Below are positions 1-54,134 of a stretch of 62,000 nt of DNA, one piece after another. Made by a program: the position numbers and the translations under genes. Positions within the stretch are counted from its first letter, which is position 1. Each line of letters opens with the position of its first letter. The stretch comes from Cristatella mucedo. Its lineage: Eukaryota; Bryozoa; Phylactolaemata; Cristatellidae. Location: NCBI GenBank assembly GCA_009760855.2, contig WPIO01000003.1:7710001-7772000 (forward strand). The letters are read 5' to 3'. The notes below the pieces were generated by a model. The model saw only the letters and a list, made by a program, of their open reading frames with translations, was not told the origin of the DNA and did no database searches.

Positions 1-505
1 TGAGCAGACAGCAGCAGCACCAGGACCACTCGGTGGCCAAGCAATAGTAGCTCTTTTCTCGGTGGCCAAGCAATAGCGCCATCTGTCGAAGGGGCTTCGA
101 TTCAGTTGAACTGGCAGCGGACCAGGGATGACTGGCTCTACTGGCCGATGCTCTAACCAATCGGTTGCTCTCTCTCTCTCTCCCTCCCTCTTTCTTAGCC
201 TGCTTGCAGCGAATTAGCACTGCCTTGCACGACGACGAGCATGGCTTGTTGATGCTTCTCATCCTGCTGTCGTCCACCAGCTGCCCTAACCGTGGCCGTG
301 CCCACCGAGAAAGATTATCTGCTTGCCGGTGTTGCCACACTCAAGTGGCGTGCCATCGAGCCTGGCAGCAGCGGCTAGCTGCCACTGATGTGTTATGCAG
401 CAGTTTTTTGGCACCGCGTCTGCCAGCCCCCTCTTTGGGCAGACCGAGTGTGTGTCCATCTGGCGTGCAGCACTCTCACCAGCGATCGTTTGTCTATGGC
501 TTCAG
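1..505. other. AHI1 upstream intron, left edge
   Basis: No exon recognised. The stretch holds a 19-bp direct repeat (CTCGGTGGCCAAGCAATAG at 29-47 and 58-76) and a short CT tract at 167-185. The AHI1 exon that should precede the ILDF exon is not visible here, so it probably lies left of the window. Confidence 0.5.
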
Positions 506-24116
<23,611 letters not shown>

Positions 24117-24395
24117 GATCTGGTCACCGTAGTGTCACCGCCCACGGAGCAGCAGCAGTAGCAGCAGGTGGTCAACTGGTGCCAGTGACCAGTGCCTCCA
24201 TGTCCAGTAGTCTTCTGCAGCCGTCCAGCTGTAAGCGCACTCACGGCCGAACCGAGTCGCTGTGAAGCATTTTTCTAGCAATCTTCCGTGTTTGCATTAC
24301 TTGCTCTGTCAGATCGGAGGCTTTTTTGATTGAGTTTAAGCTCTGCCTGTTTGGCTTATGCACCGAGCAAAAATAAAACTGCTTAACGCCTGCTG
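24117..24395 (+). other. AHI1 3' untranslated region
   Basis: Starts after the TGA and includes a canonical poly(A) signal AATAAA at 24372-24377, about 255 bp downstream. The cleavage site is estimated. Confidence 0.55.
24372..24377 (+). terminator. Poly(A) signal AATAAA of AHI1
   Basis: AATAAA in AAAAATAAAACTGC, the first canonical hexamer downstream of the stop codon. Confidence 0.6.
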
Positions 24396-25300
24396 TCACT
24401 GGGATGTGATCGTATACATGAACAGACAGAAGTTAGCTGTATTTGCCAGGTCACTGCCAGTTTGGACAAGCAAGGCTGACCTAGCACCACCATGGGTTGT
24501 GTGTTAATCCATCAAGCTAGCATGGTCTATCGAGAGTGGGGGTGCCTCTTTGCCGACGGCCTCTATGCCAGGGGCCGAGCTGATTGCGTTGGTGCTGTAA
24601 AAGTTTAACCTGTGGAGTCGCACCTCTGTGTTACCTGGTCTGTGCTACCTGTGGCTCTGTGCTACCTGGTGTGTGCAGAAAGTAGGGCTGAGGTGCTTCA
24701 CAGTGGGGCAACACTTCGGCTGGAACTCTTCTCTTGGCGATCCGAATGTGTACCTGCTCGCCAGGAAGGACTGGATATGTTGTGTGGCCGCTGTAGGTAC
24801 CATTCAGTTTTGCTCTCATCAGAAGAGCTTTGGTTGCTGTTGGAGGAACCAAACTGGGTCGGAGTGCACCCTTTGACAGGTACTTGGAGCGGAGCTGCCT
24901 ACCCTGTAGAAACATGGTCGGGCATGGTAGATCTAGAGGCATATCTCTAGTGTAGGCAAAACAGCCAAGCGATGGCAAGTTTGCGATTGCCATAGAGTGA
25001 GCCTTCATCTGCTATCTTTCTCTGTGGCATTGGCGGTTTGCACCTTGTGTTCAGCCTACCCGTTTTGCACATTTATGCTGTATGCATTACTCCCTATCTT
25101 AAAACTCTGGTTCTGAGAATTGAGGACTACTGCCCCTCATCAGAAGTTCAGGGATACCAAAGGTAGCGAATGCTATATCTAAATCCTGTAAAACTTATGC
25201 ATCGCTCTGTTCTTCCAACTTGTCAATCGTACTCCGTTGGTGTAGACCCTGCTGCGACCAAACACGTCGGCAAAGACTCACTGTTGTAGGTACTGGGGCA
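24396..25300. other. Intergenic, nothing recognised
   Basis: Longest open frames (24612-24950 + and 24631-25008 -) have no recognisable motif, splice context or codon bias. Confidence 0.5.
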
Positions 25301-25309
25301 GATCTAAAG

Positions 25310-26520
25310 GTTTCAGCATTCCTTTGCATCTGACAGCTGCCACACGCTTACAAAATATCTAGCATACATCGAGAATAGCCAAGCAAGTAAACTGGGGTCT
25401 TTGCTAATGCTACACTTCATAATGCCGAAGTTTCCTAGGTGAATATCTAGCAGGATGAGCCGGCAGCAAGCTTTTGGGACAACAATCTGGCCTCCATTGA
25501 AAATCAGACCGCCATATGCTGACAAGTCTCGACGAATGCCCAAATGAATTTCACTATCGCCGGCAGCTGATTTCGCTTTGACGATCAACCCACAGCCATT
25601 AAATGCAGAAGAACCTGCAATGTCGGTTTGTCAGCCGTGGCTCGTCAATAGACTAATCTCTTTTATGCGGAAGGGCATAGTCTGATGCATAACTGCAGCG
25701 ATCTGCTCATTATCATTCCACGTGTAATCCAGGTATGTTTGCTCGGCATCTTGCTCAGTTTGTCAGCTGTTTTCTGCCTAGCCTTTGAACAAGAATAAAC
25801 TGGTTGGTATATCAGGGACCGATGGTGTGAGCCTTGCAAACTGGGTGACACCTCTGATATTGTCTTGTTGACAATGTCTAGCAACGGCTTGCGGTACGAT
25901 TGCACAACGACCTGCTGCTATTCGAAGGTGTGTTAATGGAAGCGCGATCGATTTCACCAGCGACAGTGTGTAGGAATCATAATCAGCTGGCCGGTCTATT
26001 TGTTCCAGCACATGTTTCGAGACCATGTACAGGGCAAGCACAGGTGCACTGGCAACCTGGCTAAAAGTTGTCCAGCTGAAAATTGCCCACTCATGGACTT
26101 CCACCTAGATCTAGGAAACTTCTGCATACATCAGCTGTATGGTTTAATGAGTTGATAATTTATGAGAATGAGTCACGGCCTTCAGAGAAAAGGCAGTGAG
26201 AATGCATGCACAGGAGAGGACACTCGTGACCCATTGGCTGCGGGGCCCAAATACAACACAGCTGTTCTCTGTACGATCGCTTGCATGCTGTTGGAACATC
26301 AAACTGCAAGCTGCCGCTCGACCTTCGTGGCTTCTGATAGCGTAAGGCAAAGCTTGGCCAAATAGCCGTGCCCGAAAAGCAAGGGACTGAAAGCTCGTAG
26401 ATCGCTTGCATTCTGTCTGGCTCCGACTGCCACCGAAGACGCTCGATATTGATGCATGTAACCCCTACCGTAATCCCAGTCGGCTGACGTCCGTGCAGTT
26501 TTCCACACTCCATCCAATGG
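25310..26520 (-). mobile_element. Decayed Ty3/Gypsy LTR retrotransposon pol
   Basis: Reading the - strand from right to left: PDRMQAIYELSVP and LAKLCLTLSEATKVERQL (RT thumb), then SAPVLALYMVSK (RT/RNase H junction, usual SAPVLALYD), then KPLLDIVNKTIS and ARQKTADKLSKMP (RNase H end, PGK...ADxLSR region), then DLSAYGGLIFNGGQIVVPK and HLGNFGIMKC (start of integrase, HxxxxHxG region). Frameshifts and stops interrupt it. No confident LTRs. Confidence 0.72.
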
Positions 26521-29509
26521 ACGTGCGTCTATGTCTCCACTATCCAGTCGTCAGAATGCCGACAGCTGTTCAGTGAAGTCACTTTTGACGGCCGACCGGA
26601 CAAGAGCCAAGCTATCGAGAAACACGGTCCGGTTGACTGAACGAACTGGGTTGTTAAAAAATATAAAGTCCATGTATTGTATTATATAATATTGTGTATC
26701 TAAATCGTCTTAACTGAAAATAATGTAACATTACGATGGCAGAAGTTATACGCAGTTTGTTTTAGGGACGTCAGAAACTTCCCGGCCCGCTATGTAGAGG
26801 AGCTTTCCATTTAAAGTTGACTCGACTTTCGGTTATCAGACCTCTGTAGAGTGGAGGTTCTTTAGCAGTCGATTTTTAAGATTTAAGGTAAGAATAAGAT
26901 TGTTCTTGCTAGGCTTGGAGTTTGCTTTGCTATTATACGCACAAGGGAAAGCTCGAAATGGTTTAATCCTGGTCAGTAGCAGACTGCGTAGCACTACTGC
27001 AGACTGAAAATGAAAACAAAAGGCTGCGTGCTTGTGGAAATCTTACAAAATTGGTCCATCGTCCCTTTTAACGACTAGTTCAGTTTTCCCATGCGGCGCA
27101 TTGCTTCGGCTACAAGCCCAGCTGTCTCGCTAGGTCTCTGTCTTGCGCGGCGTCGGTTCTGGTCGCGCTTTCGCTTCCTGGCGCTTCAGTATCCTGAGTG
27201 CGAAAGTCGATGTACTGAGTTGGCGCAGAACCCCAGCCGGGCATCACCGAGCTAGGCCAGGCCGTCTTGCCAGAAGGTCAGGGCCGGAGGTCAGCCCCTT
27301 GGCTCGCGGCCTTATGGCTCAAGTCGGTGCATTTCGGACGCATACCGGCTCGAAGCCCAGTAACTCAGCTACCCGTAGTTCTGACGGCATAAGCTGGCAC
27401 TCTTATGACTGTAACCGCGCAGAAGCTCGTCCCCCGGTTCTCTACCGGTGGACTGTGTGATGCAGTGCTGCAGTGCGGTTAAAACACAGGCGGCCACAAC
27501 TGGGTGCCGAAAGCAATAGTTTATTGTGGGCCTGTTAGTAGTGGTTACGCGCCGGCGCAAGCGCTTTACGCGGATTTACGGCGTGTACCGGACCGACGGA
27601 GTTAACTGCGCGAACTCCCGAAGTCTGAGTGTAACTAACTACCCTATGCGCGCGTCGCTGCAGCACCCCAAGATACGAGCGGCTAACTGAGTAGCCGGCA
27701 GAACACAACTGCGCAGTCTAAGTTGCACTTAGCTGTCCGTCGCCGTAGGTTCGCCTCTCGTGCTCTTGAAGCGTAGTCTCGCATCGACTACCGAAGCTGC
27801 AGCCCTGAGCTCTGTCAGTCGTCTCGTTTATCTCTCTCTCTCCCCGTCTCTAGACCTTGAGCGTAGCTGCTATTTTTGCCGGACCCTAGCTCTCGGTGTC
27901 CGTCATCGGCCTATTCGCATCTGCCTGTAATTTATTAGATGGCTCCACCGCCAGCTTGCCATCCTTTAGCTCTTTGTCTAGTAGAGCACAGTAGTCGAAC
28001 CACATACTGACCGCTCTTTTGTCTACCCAAGCTCCATTCTAACCTAAGCGGATCTCGCTGTCAACTGACGCCTCGCTCCGCTCCCGGTTTAACTAATGTG
28101 TCCCCCCTTACCCAATTCTTCTTGGCTAGTCCGACCGCTACGGTTGCTCCAGGTACCCTAGTTAGGCCCACTAAGGCAAGGGCTAATATTGCGGCTAGCC
28201 TGAGAGCTGCTCCGTTGCATGACTACGTAGCTTACACTGGGGTCGCGGACTGTGGAAGCCGATTGGCCAACGCTGCCACGTCCGTGAGGGCTTACACCCG
28301 TCGTTCCTCACGTCCGCTGTAGCTTCGTTGTATCCAGCGTCCTCCGTGTAGTAACGATCAGTTTCTCCCACTGAGTGTAACGTGTGCACCTGTATGGTAA
28401 AGTGTTGCATAGCCTGGTTGTCACCTTTCCGACTCTATAGCGTCGAGAGCGCCACGCGGCTAGGGCCCTGCGAAACTAGATAAGGGAGGTCGAGTAGCAG
28501 CGATCCTACCCTCCCCCCCCCAGCCCGGCACTGCAGTGGGGCCAAATGAGCAATATCTTGCCGATATGCAGCATAAGCAAATAGCTGCTCACAGTGCAGG
28601 CTTCGCTCTCTGCTCACGGCGGGTTATTTTTTCTGTAAATGCCCCCAGAGCACTCGCGGCCGTTACTTGCGTTGACGGCGGTTACTACTTTCACACATAT
28701 TCAGCCTAGCTGACTAATGAAATCGCATCGATGGAATCTATGCTACGCGACCACTCAGCTGCCTCAATTAAATTGATCATAGCTGGGAGCGTGTCTGCTG
28801 TCAGCCTGCTCAACAGCTGATCGAAAATTAAAGGCACAGTACGACTTCCCTGCAACCTCCACCCAAAGTCTAAGTTTCGCCTTCCCGAAAACATTCCTTG
28901 CGACTGCCAGTACAAGTGACGCCGGTGACGGCACGAACAACGATACCACGATATCGTGACGGCCACGGAGTGCGGTATTCTGTCATGCCATCGTTTGGTC
29001 GAGGGGAAGGAAGGCTTTCCGAAACCGTGCCTAGAGCATAGGCTAACAAACTAACTTTGGTAGGATGGAGAGCTCGGCGCATTAGTGCATCTTATTAGCG
29101 ACATCTTACTGCAAACGAATATGCTGCTATTATTCTTTCCCTGCTGCCTGTTCGCCTTCTTTTTCACCAAACTTTCGTTAGCAGTGCTCCCCTCAGCCCC
29201 ATACATTAGTCACGAACACCCAAGTTGAGGTGCACATAAATACTCTCGACTATCTTCCATGTAAAAATATTATTTGCACTGCCAATCATCTTGGTTATAG
29301 TCCATGCAGCAGCCAAATATTAAGGGTCGACAATTAATTACAACTAGATTCAACCAACCTGAGAGTCTCGTAAGAATGATCTAGCTGCCGTAGTTCGTGA
29401 CAGTACGACATCACAGCCATCGTAACTTAAACATGACAGCTTATTGAGAGAGCTGGCACATTTTTTTATTGCTCCAAGGTGGCAATCACACGACTGAGTT
29501 AAAAAAATA

Positions 29510-29682
29510 CTAGCTGATTCAACAGCCTCTTTTGTATAGCGACTGAAGAGCCTTTATGGTTAACACCACCTCCTGCAGCGCCAATAAAGGATCGCTCACT
29601 ACAGGATTCGAACCCAGGACCTCGGAGCTGAGGTCGTGAAAAGCAACCACCTCCTCTAATGAGCCATCGCGGCTCACCAATG
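29510..29682 (-). mobile_element. tRNA-derived SINE, family 2
   Basis: The reverse strand reads a tRNA-like head (GAGCCGCGATGGCTCATTAG, later GGGTTCGAATCCTG as box B), then TTGGCGCTGCAGG and TCAGTCGCTATACAAAAGAG, ending GCTGAATCAGCTAG. A + strand copy at 51015-51190 shows the same order. Confidence 0.78.
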
Positions 29683-29999
29683 TGGCAGCCTCAGTCTTAA
29701 TGGTGCTCAAAGATTTTAAATAACGATGGCACTCGATTCCAGCTGTCAGCGCTCGGTACTCAGATGGCTTTGAGAAGCCTATTGAGCCTAAGCCTTCGAG
29801 AAACTGTGAGTGCAAGGAAGGAGCCTTAACACTACAAATAATCGCCAGTAACAAAAATCAGCTGTGAAATCTCTCGGTTGAGGCTTCTCTTATGTAATCT
29901 TACGTTCTCTTGTGTGATCTCACAGTGAAGATATTGAATACCTGCCATTATATATACACGATTCGTCGAAATGGCTCCTGGACTGGCCTGCTAAAAAAA

Positions 30000-30140
30000 G
30001 TCAGTTGATTCAACAGCCTCATTTATTTAGCGACAGCAGAACCTTGACGGCTATCGCCGCCGCTTGCAGTGGGAAGTATTGGATGGCACAATGCAGGATT
30101 CGAGCCCAAGACCAGTTACTAGAGCTACGGCGTAATTAAT
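30000..30140 (-). mobile_element. tRNA-derived SINE, family 2, degraded
   Basis: AGTTGATTCAACAGCCTCAT, TAGCGACAGCAGAACCTTGA and CAGGATTCGAGCCCAAGACC match the family in reverse. The head end decays after 30120. Confidence 0.65.
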
Positions 30141-30232
30141 GGGCAAATAATCAATAACGGCACGCGATCAAACGCTAGTTCTACAATACATGTACTCAGC
30201 GGACACATTCCTTTCGGAATGAATTATTCAAT

Positions 30233-30238
30233 TTTATT
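30233..30238 (-). terminator. Poly(A) signal for the 30.4-kb membrane protein gene
   Basis: TTTATT on the + strand, AATAAA on the - strand, 120 bp after the stop codon. Confidence 0.4.
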
Positions 30239-30357
30239 AAAATGCATCAAATACTCATCTCGTGGCTCTGGCGACAGTTCACGTGACTTAAAGGTACTGT
30301 TTTACAAAAGCAGTAATGGTGCCACTGTCCGATAAGGATGGCATCACAGTCGACTGT

Positions 30358-30867
30358 TTAAGCCTCCCGATAACGTGGATCGTCCAAGTCTGCCCAAGCT
30401 ACGGCGTTATATTCTTTCTCCTCGTCATGGCTGACTGGTGGGCGTGCGTGCAATTTTGGCAGCCGAAGGCGCTTTTTTTTAGTCCTAGTAGCTCGCACGC
30501 TTGGCAAATTCTGAGGAACCGGTGGGTGTCCGGCCGCGCTGACGCTGCGAGACCTCACTTTCTTGCTTGGCCCGTCCGTACTTGCCTTGCCGAAATATGT
30601 CTTGTAGAGTTCGTAATCTGTAGCCTTCTTGTAGATGCCGTTAACGATCATGCAAGAAAATATGATGAAGGTATTGAAGAGCAAGTACGCTAGAATGAAG
30701 TACACGGGTCCTAGAGGCGAAGAAGATGCCACCACCAACGTGCTGTTGACATTGGATGTCGTTCCCAGAGATCCTGGGTCGGGCGGCGTTGATCCATCCG
30801 ACTCGTTGCCGTGTTGGATAAATTCGACGATGAGCTTCGATAGTCTGGCGACGTCGATAGGTGCCAT
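30358..30867 (-). CDS. Hypothetical single-pass membrane protein, 169 aa
   Basis: Intronless frame from ATG at 30867 to TAA at 30358. Residues 1-50 are hydrophilic with two possible N-glycosylation sites (NES near 21, NST near 41). About 53-77 form one hydrophobic segment (YFILAYLLFNTFIIFSCMIV). The C-terminal half is basic (KKVRSRSVSAAG, TRTKKKRLRLPK) and ends in an acidic tail. This suggests an extracellular N-terminus, one membrane span and a cytoplasmic tail. The layout recalls small channel-accessory subunits of the KCNE type, but I see no decisive motif and do not assign it. An AATAAA lies 120 bp downstream. Gene status is likely but unproven; it could also be one exon of a longer gene. 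Confidence 0.55.
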   Translation of the reverse strand: MAPIDVARLSKLIVEFIQHGNESDGSTPPDPGSLGTTSNVNSTLVVASSSPLGPVYFILAYLLFNTFIIFSCMIVNGIYKKATDYELYKTYFGKASTDGPSKKVRSRSVSAAGHPPVPQNLPSVRATRTKKKRLRLPKLHARPPVSHDEEKEYNAVAWADLDDPRYREA

Positions 30868-31484
30868 GCCGGTACACCGATCAAAGTAGTCGCTCGGGGA
30901 CCAGGGAATTGAAATGCTGCAAAGCCTTGGACTTTAAACTCAGGCTACCTCACTTTTCGGCTAACACACGAAATGCATTCGAAATGGCGTACGGTCATCC
31001 AGCCCATGCAGAAGCCTAAGGGCTCTCGCACATCAAGTCAAGGTCCGACTCGCGTGTCGGTCTCACGCTGAGGGTCTTGCAGGCAAACGCCAGAGGTTGC
31101 AGTGGCAATGTTCCAGGACAGCTTACAGTCTCGAAAATGCCAGTGAGCTAGCGGGCATGCTTAGGCATGAACAACAGAGTCATTGAAGCTTCTTGTGTAG
31201 AACACCGACGGATTCTACAGGCGCTCGACTCGCCTTAAGAATAAATTAGTGCCGGTGACCGCATGGCTGCTGAGCGTATAAGACCACAATAATTAGCCTT
31301 TCAAGCGCCGAGCCTTTTAAGGTTGTTTGTAAAGCAGACATGAGACTAGTGCCGAGCCCGTGAGCGGGCTGGTAAGCAGCTCCGTGGAGCATCTACGGCT
31401 CACTGGTCACGCAGACGAGCGAGCGCTAGGGACAAATCCACCAGCCCCGATAGTAGTTTTGCTGTGTACTGCTCTTAAATAAAT

Positions 31485-31645
31485 ATTAGCTGATTTTACA
31501 ACCTATTATTTAGCGGCAAATGAGCCTTAACGGCTATCACCGCCGCTTGCAGTTGGCAATAAAGGGTCGACCGCTAGCTACAGGATTCGAACCCACGACC
31601 TCGGTCGGGAAGAACGAGCACCTTATCCCCTGTGCATTTATGGTC
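31485..31645 (-). mobile_element. tRNA-derived SINE, family 2
   Basis: TTAGCTGATTTTACAACC, then CGCCGCTTGCAGTTGGCAAT and CAGGATTCGAACCCACGACC (reverse box B), the usual order of the family. Confidence 0.72.
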
Positions 31646-33084
31646 TTCTACTTTCTTCCTTAACTAGCTAAGCTGAGCTTTGGATCTCTCTTCCGCAGAA
31701 CAATTCTACGCTCCAAACCATGAAAATCGTGGACCACTCAGGATTGGGGTCTGTTTGCAGCCATTCATAAATATGGCTACTTTGAGTTTGAAAATACAGA
31801 ACCACGAAGGCCGGCTGTCAGGGGACAGATAGCAGATTTCACCTCAACAAAAACTTCGTGTTTCTGGTCCTGTAACGACTGAGCTGCTGAGGTTGTTTTT
31901 TGGGTTCGAGGCTCTCAATGTCAAGCTTAAAAGCCTTGGCTTTAGATTACCACCAAAGTTGTCAAGCCGAGTCCCGGCATACACCTGAATGCTTATACTT
32001 GCAATTGAATGCCGAACTGCAACCATTAAGTTTACTACGGTCTCCAACCTGAGGGGGTATCAGCTGCACGGGTTCATATGGGAGGCAAATCCACTCGACT
32101 CTTGAGGATGACACCCCCTGATTACGACACTTTGTAACCCTCTATCATTCCATCGCTCGATATCCTACGGGGGGGGGGGCATTATAGGCCTAAATTCAGC
32201 CTCATTGAGTTCAAAGCATGTGCCAAGGGGAGATGCTTTACAATGCCAAACAGCTTCAGGAAACCATGCAGGAGCACGACCGAAGTATGTATTGTTTTAA
32301 CACCAGTTTAGTGCTTTGATAAGAATGTACCATTAACGTCCAAAACCAAGGTCGGTCACTGCACAAGTTAGTAAGCCATGGCTGGTCGTCTAAGAGATTT
32401 TAAGAGTGAAAATTATTATTCTCAACTGTTGGGTTCGAGGACGAAGAATACTTCAATAACATTATTTGAAACGAATGCACCGTCTTTCAACAGTCAGGTG
32501 TCTTCGACAAAGAAGGCAAGCGCAAGGGAGACTACTGCTCTTAAGAGTACTGTTCTGATCGCCTGGTCTCCGTATATGATAGTTATAAGAACTATAAAGC
32601 AGATTTTCACGGATTTTGACCCAAACTCCCTAGACAAGGCAATGATTATAAGGACACGCTGGTGATTCTGAGATATCACTGAGTGGGAAACTTGGAAATA
32701 CGACATCTTACATAGACATCAAGAAGAAATCTCCATTTAGAGGATTATCATCCACTGCAGCTGGCACATGCACAACTTTTCTCAAGCCTGCATTGGCACT
32801 CACTTTTAGGTCCTGCCATTTTTTTTCCACGGCTAACCTGTCTGCAATACTTACCTGAAGATTTCTTTTCGTGTCATCTGGTCCCCTTAGTCTGGTCACT
32901 TAGCTATGTCTCTGACCAACCTCAATTCCTTCGGTGAGACTGCCTTTACTTCCATCCAATACACCCAATGCCTGGATCCACCGATTGATAACAAGGTATC
33001 CTCTGATTGACGAAATTTACAGCAGCTAAAAAAAACTTGCTCATCACAGCGTTTGCTTCATCGATGCGATGTGAATAGTTCCTT

Positions 33085-33215
33085 ATATGCTTATGCTTTT
33101 TGCAATTGTGCATGGTATTCTCATTCTTCAGAGGTAAGCTTCCTTAGCAACCTGTGTGACATGCCTAGAAAAAGATTTGGTTCTCCAGGGCACTATACGA
33201 GTTATTATCACTATC
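33085..33215 (+). mobile_element. L2 LINE 3' end fragment
   Basis: ATGCCTAGAAAAAGATTTGG then TCTCCAGGGCACTATACGAG and an ATTATCACTATC tail, a diverged form of the L2 3' terminus. Confidence 0.5.
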
Positions 33216-33489
33216 ATCCCGAGAAAATGAATTTTCCGATCACGATTATAAAAAATACTCGCGACTGCAGAAATTGGTAAATTTGATCGATCGGTTAAGG
33301 CTGATCAGAGTGCCGTTTTACATAAGGCAGATGAAAGCCGTGCTAGTGTATCTTTAAACATCCAGCACATAATCGCAGTAGACCTTTTCCCTTGGTGCAG
33401 TTAGATATGTACTTTTGTTCATTCATGTGAGCAACTCAATCTGGCTAGGTACAGATTTTTTTTACCAATGACGTTTATATAATGCAATA

Positions 33490-34166
33490 ATTTGCACCAG
33501 CATGTGCGATCAGGCGATTGCAGCTGGTGCAAAACTCTGCAGCTAGGCTTGTCTGTCGTGAGCGTCGCAGTTGCCACATTACTCCACTTCTCGCCGACCT
33601 GCACTGGTTACCAGTCAAGCAACGGATTGACTTCAAGGTTTTGTCGCTCACTTTTAGGTCTCTTCATTCTATGGCTCCAGCCTATCTTTCAGAGATACTA
33701 CCCCATCAGGCAAAGCATCGTACCACTCGCTTTTCGGAATCCAACAGTCTACAAATACCTCGTACAAACCTTAAATCCTTTGGAGACCGTGCATTTAGCT
33801 CGTATGCTCCCACAGCCTGAAACTCCCTCCCGACCTGCATCAGAACATCCCCTGACCTGACCACATTTAAAAGAAACTTAAAAACACACCTATTTAGGAC
33901 AGCATTTAGTGGGTCCTTGTGATTCGTCCTCGATGTGCTTATGCGTGCTGACACTGTGCATGCTGCCACTAACCACATTTGCATGCTGACCCAGTGCATG
34001 TAACCCCTAACCATGTTATTCATTTTGTTTGTTTTTCAAGCATGATTTTACTTACTATTCTATTGCGTATCACTTTGCAGCAAATGTAAAGCACCTAGAA
34101 AGAGATTAAGTTCTCTGAGGGCGCTTTATCAAGTGCAATATTATTATTATTATTATTATTATAATA
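33490..34166 (+). mobile_element. L2/CR1-type LINE 3' fragment
   Basis: Encodes the RT C-terminus ([58 protein letters not shown]), then the 3' UTR with AAGCACCTAGAAAGAG and (TTA)n at 34139-34163. Nearly full in its 3' part but 5'-truncated, as is usual for LINE insertions. Confidence 0.88.
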
Positions 34167-34635
34167 AAACTGCCTCTTATCATGGTAACCCGGAAACAAC
34201 ATTACATCTGACACGCATTGGTAAGAAAAAGCAAAGTAATTATTCCAAACATTTACTACGACCAAGCTTCAAACAAACATGGCCATGCAGTCTAGCAAAT
34301 TCAAGGTTAGGCCATAGTCAAGTCCTGCACCTGCAACAGACGACAGCACAGCAGCACCTGGACAGTTGAACCTATCGTGTTTCCGTGTCACGGCTCGGCG
34401 ATGCTCATAGTAAAAGTGGCAGCATCTTTGCAGAGTCTGCATCTGCAAAGCTGCAGGACAACTTGCAATATGCACAAACATAAGAGGCACTGGTAAATCT
34501 AGATCCGAATACATAGAAATATTAAAATATAATATGTTAACAAATTGCTGTCTGCCTCAAGCGTTATTCTATGCACCACGTGATGCAGCCTGAATTGTCA
34601 CGGCAGCTGAAGGCACGAGCTGAAAGATGGCACCG

Positions 34636-53776
<19,141 letters not shown>

Positions 53777-54118
53777 TTTGGTTCCCACAGTCCGTTGCCC
53801 GGGATCTGCGGATGCACTCGTAGGGGGAGGGGGATCGCGGCGACCTGGCCAGCTGACCTGTCTTGGACAAGCAAAGGTAACCCTCTTCACGAATTTGAAT
53901 TATTCAGTAGGAAAAATCTACTATAAATAATTTAGTTTTTTAAATATTAATAAATGTAGTCGTAAAATGAAAAATGCTCCTCCGATGGTAAAAGGGTAGC
54001 CGGTCGCGCCGGTATGTAAGGTGGAGGCGGCAGCGGCGGCAGTGGCACCCGCATTTCTGTTCGCACCGTACTGTAGGCTGCCATACATCGGACGTTTGGT
54101 TTCGCTTGGGTCGATGAG
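53777..54118. promoter_or_regulatory. Putative bidirectional promoter region
   Basis: Sits between the PBLD start on the - strand and a candidate calcineurin first exon on the + strand. GC-rich on both sides with an AT-rich core at 53917-53970. No TATA box at a convincing place. The role is inference from position. Confidence 0.35.
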
Positions 54119-54134
54119 ATGTCCCAAGCGGATG
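54119..54134 (+). CDS. Candidate calcineurin A first exon (16 nt)
   Basis: ATGTCCCAAGCGGATG followed by a strong GTAAGA donor in phase 1, which would join GCC of the exon at 61623 to read [13 protein letters not shown]. Calcineurin A proteins usually carry a longer N-terminus with a DRVVKAV motif, so this is a weak candidate found by phase and donor only. Confidence 0.22.

Larger units (their letters stand above)
26521..30229. other. Intergenic, AT-rich then GC-rich block
   Basis: 26.6-27.1 kb is AT-rich. 27.1-28.6 kb is GC-rich and CpG-containing with no coding signal; a reverse-strand AATAAA near 27520 and its position 5' of the Gypsy remnant make an LTR conceivable but unproven. 29510-30140 carries SINE copies. 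Nothing else is recognised. Confidence 0.5.
30868..34635. other. Intergenic with SINE and L2 copies
   Basis: 31485-31645 SINE, 33085-33215 and 33490-34166 L2 pieces. 31.7-33.0 kb holds only short unsupported frames and a run of ten G at 32170-32179. Confidence 0.55.

Noticed and set aside
27450-28620. Gypsy LTR
   Set aside because: No TG...CA boundaries, target duplication, primer binding site or second copy could be shown by eye.
30358-30867. Assignment of the membrane protein to KCNE
   Set aside because: Size and topology are similar, but the conserved juxtamembrane SND-P-Y type motif is not there.
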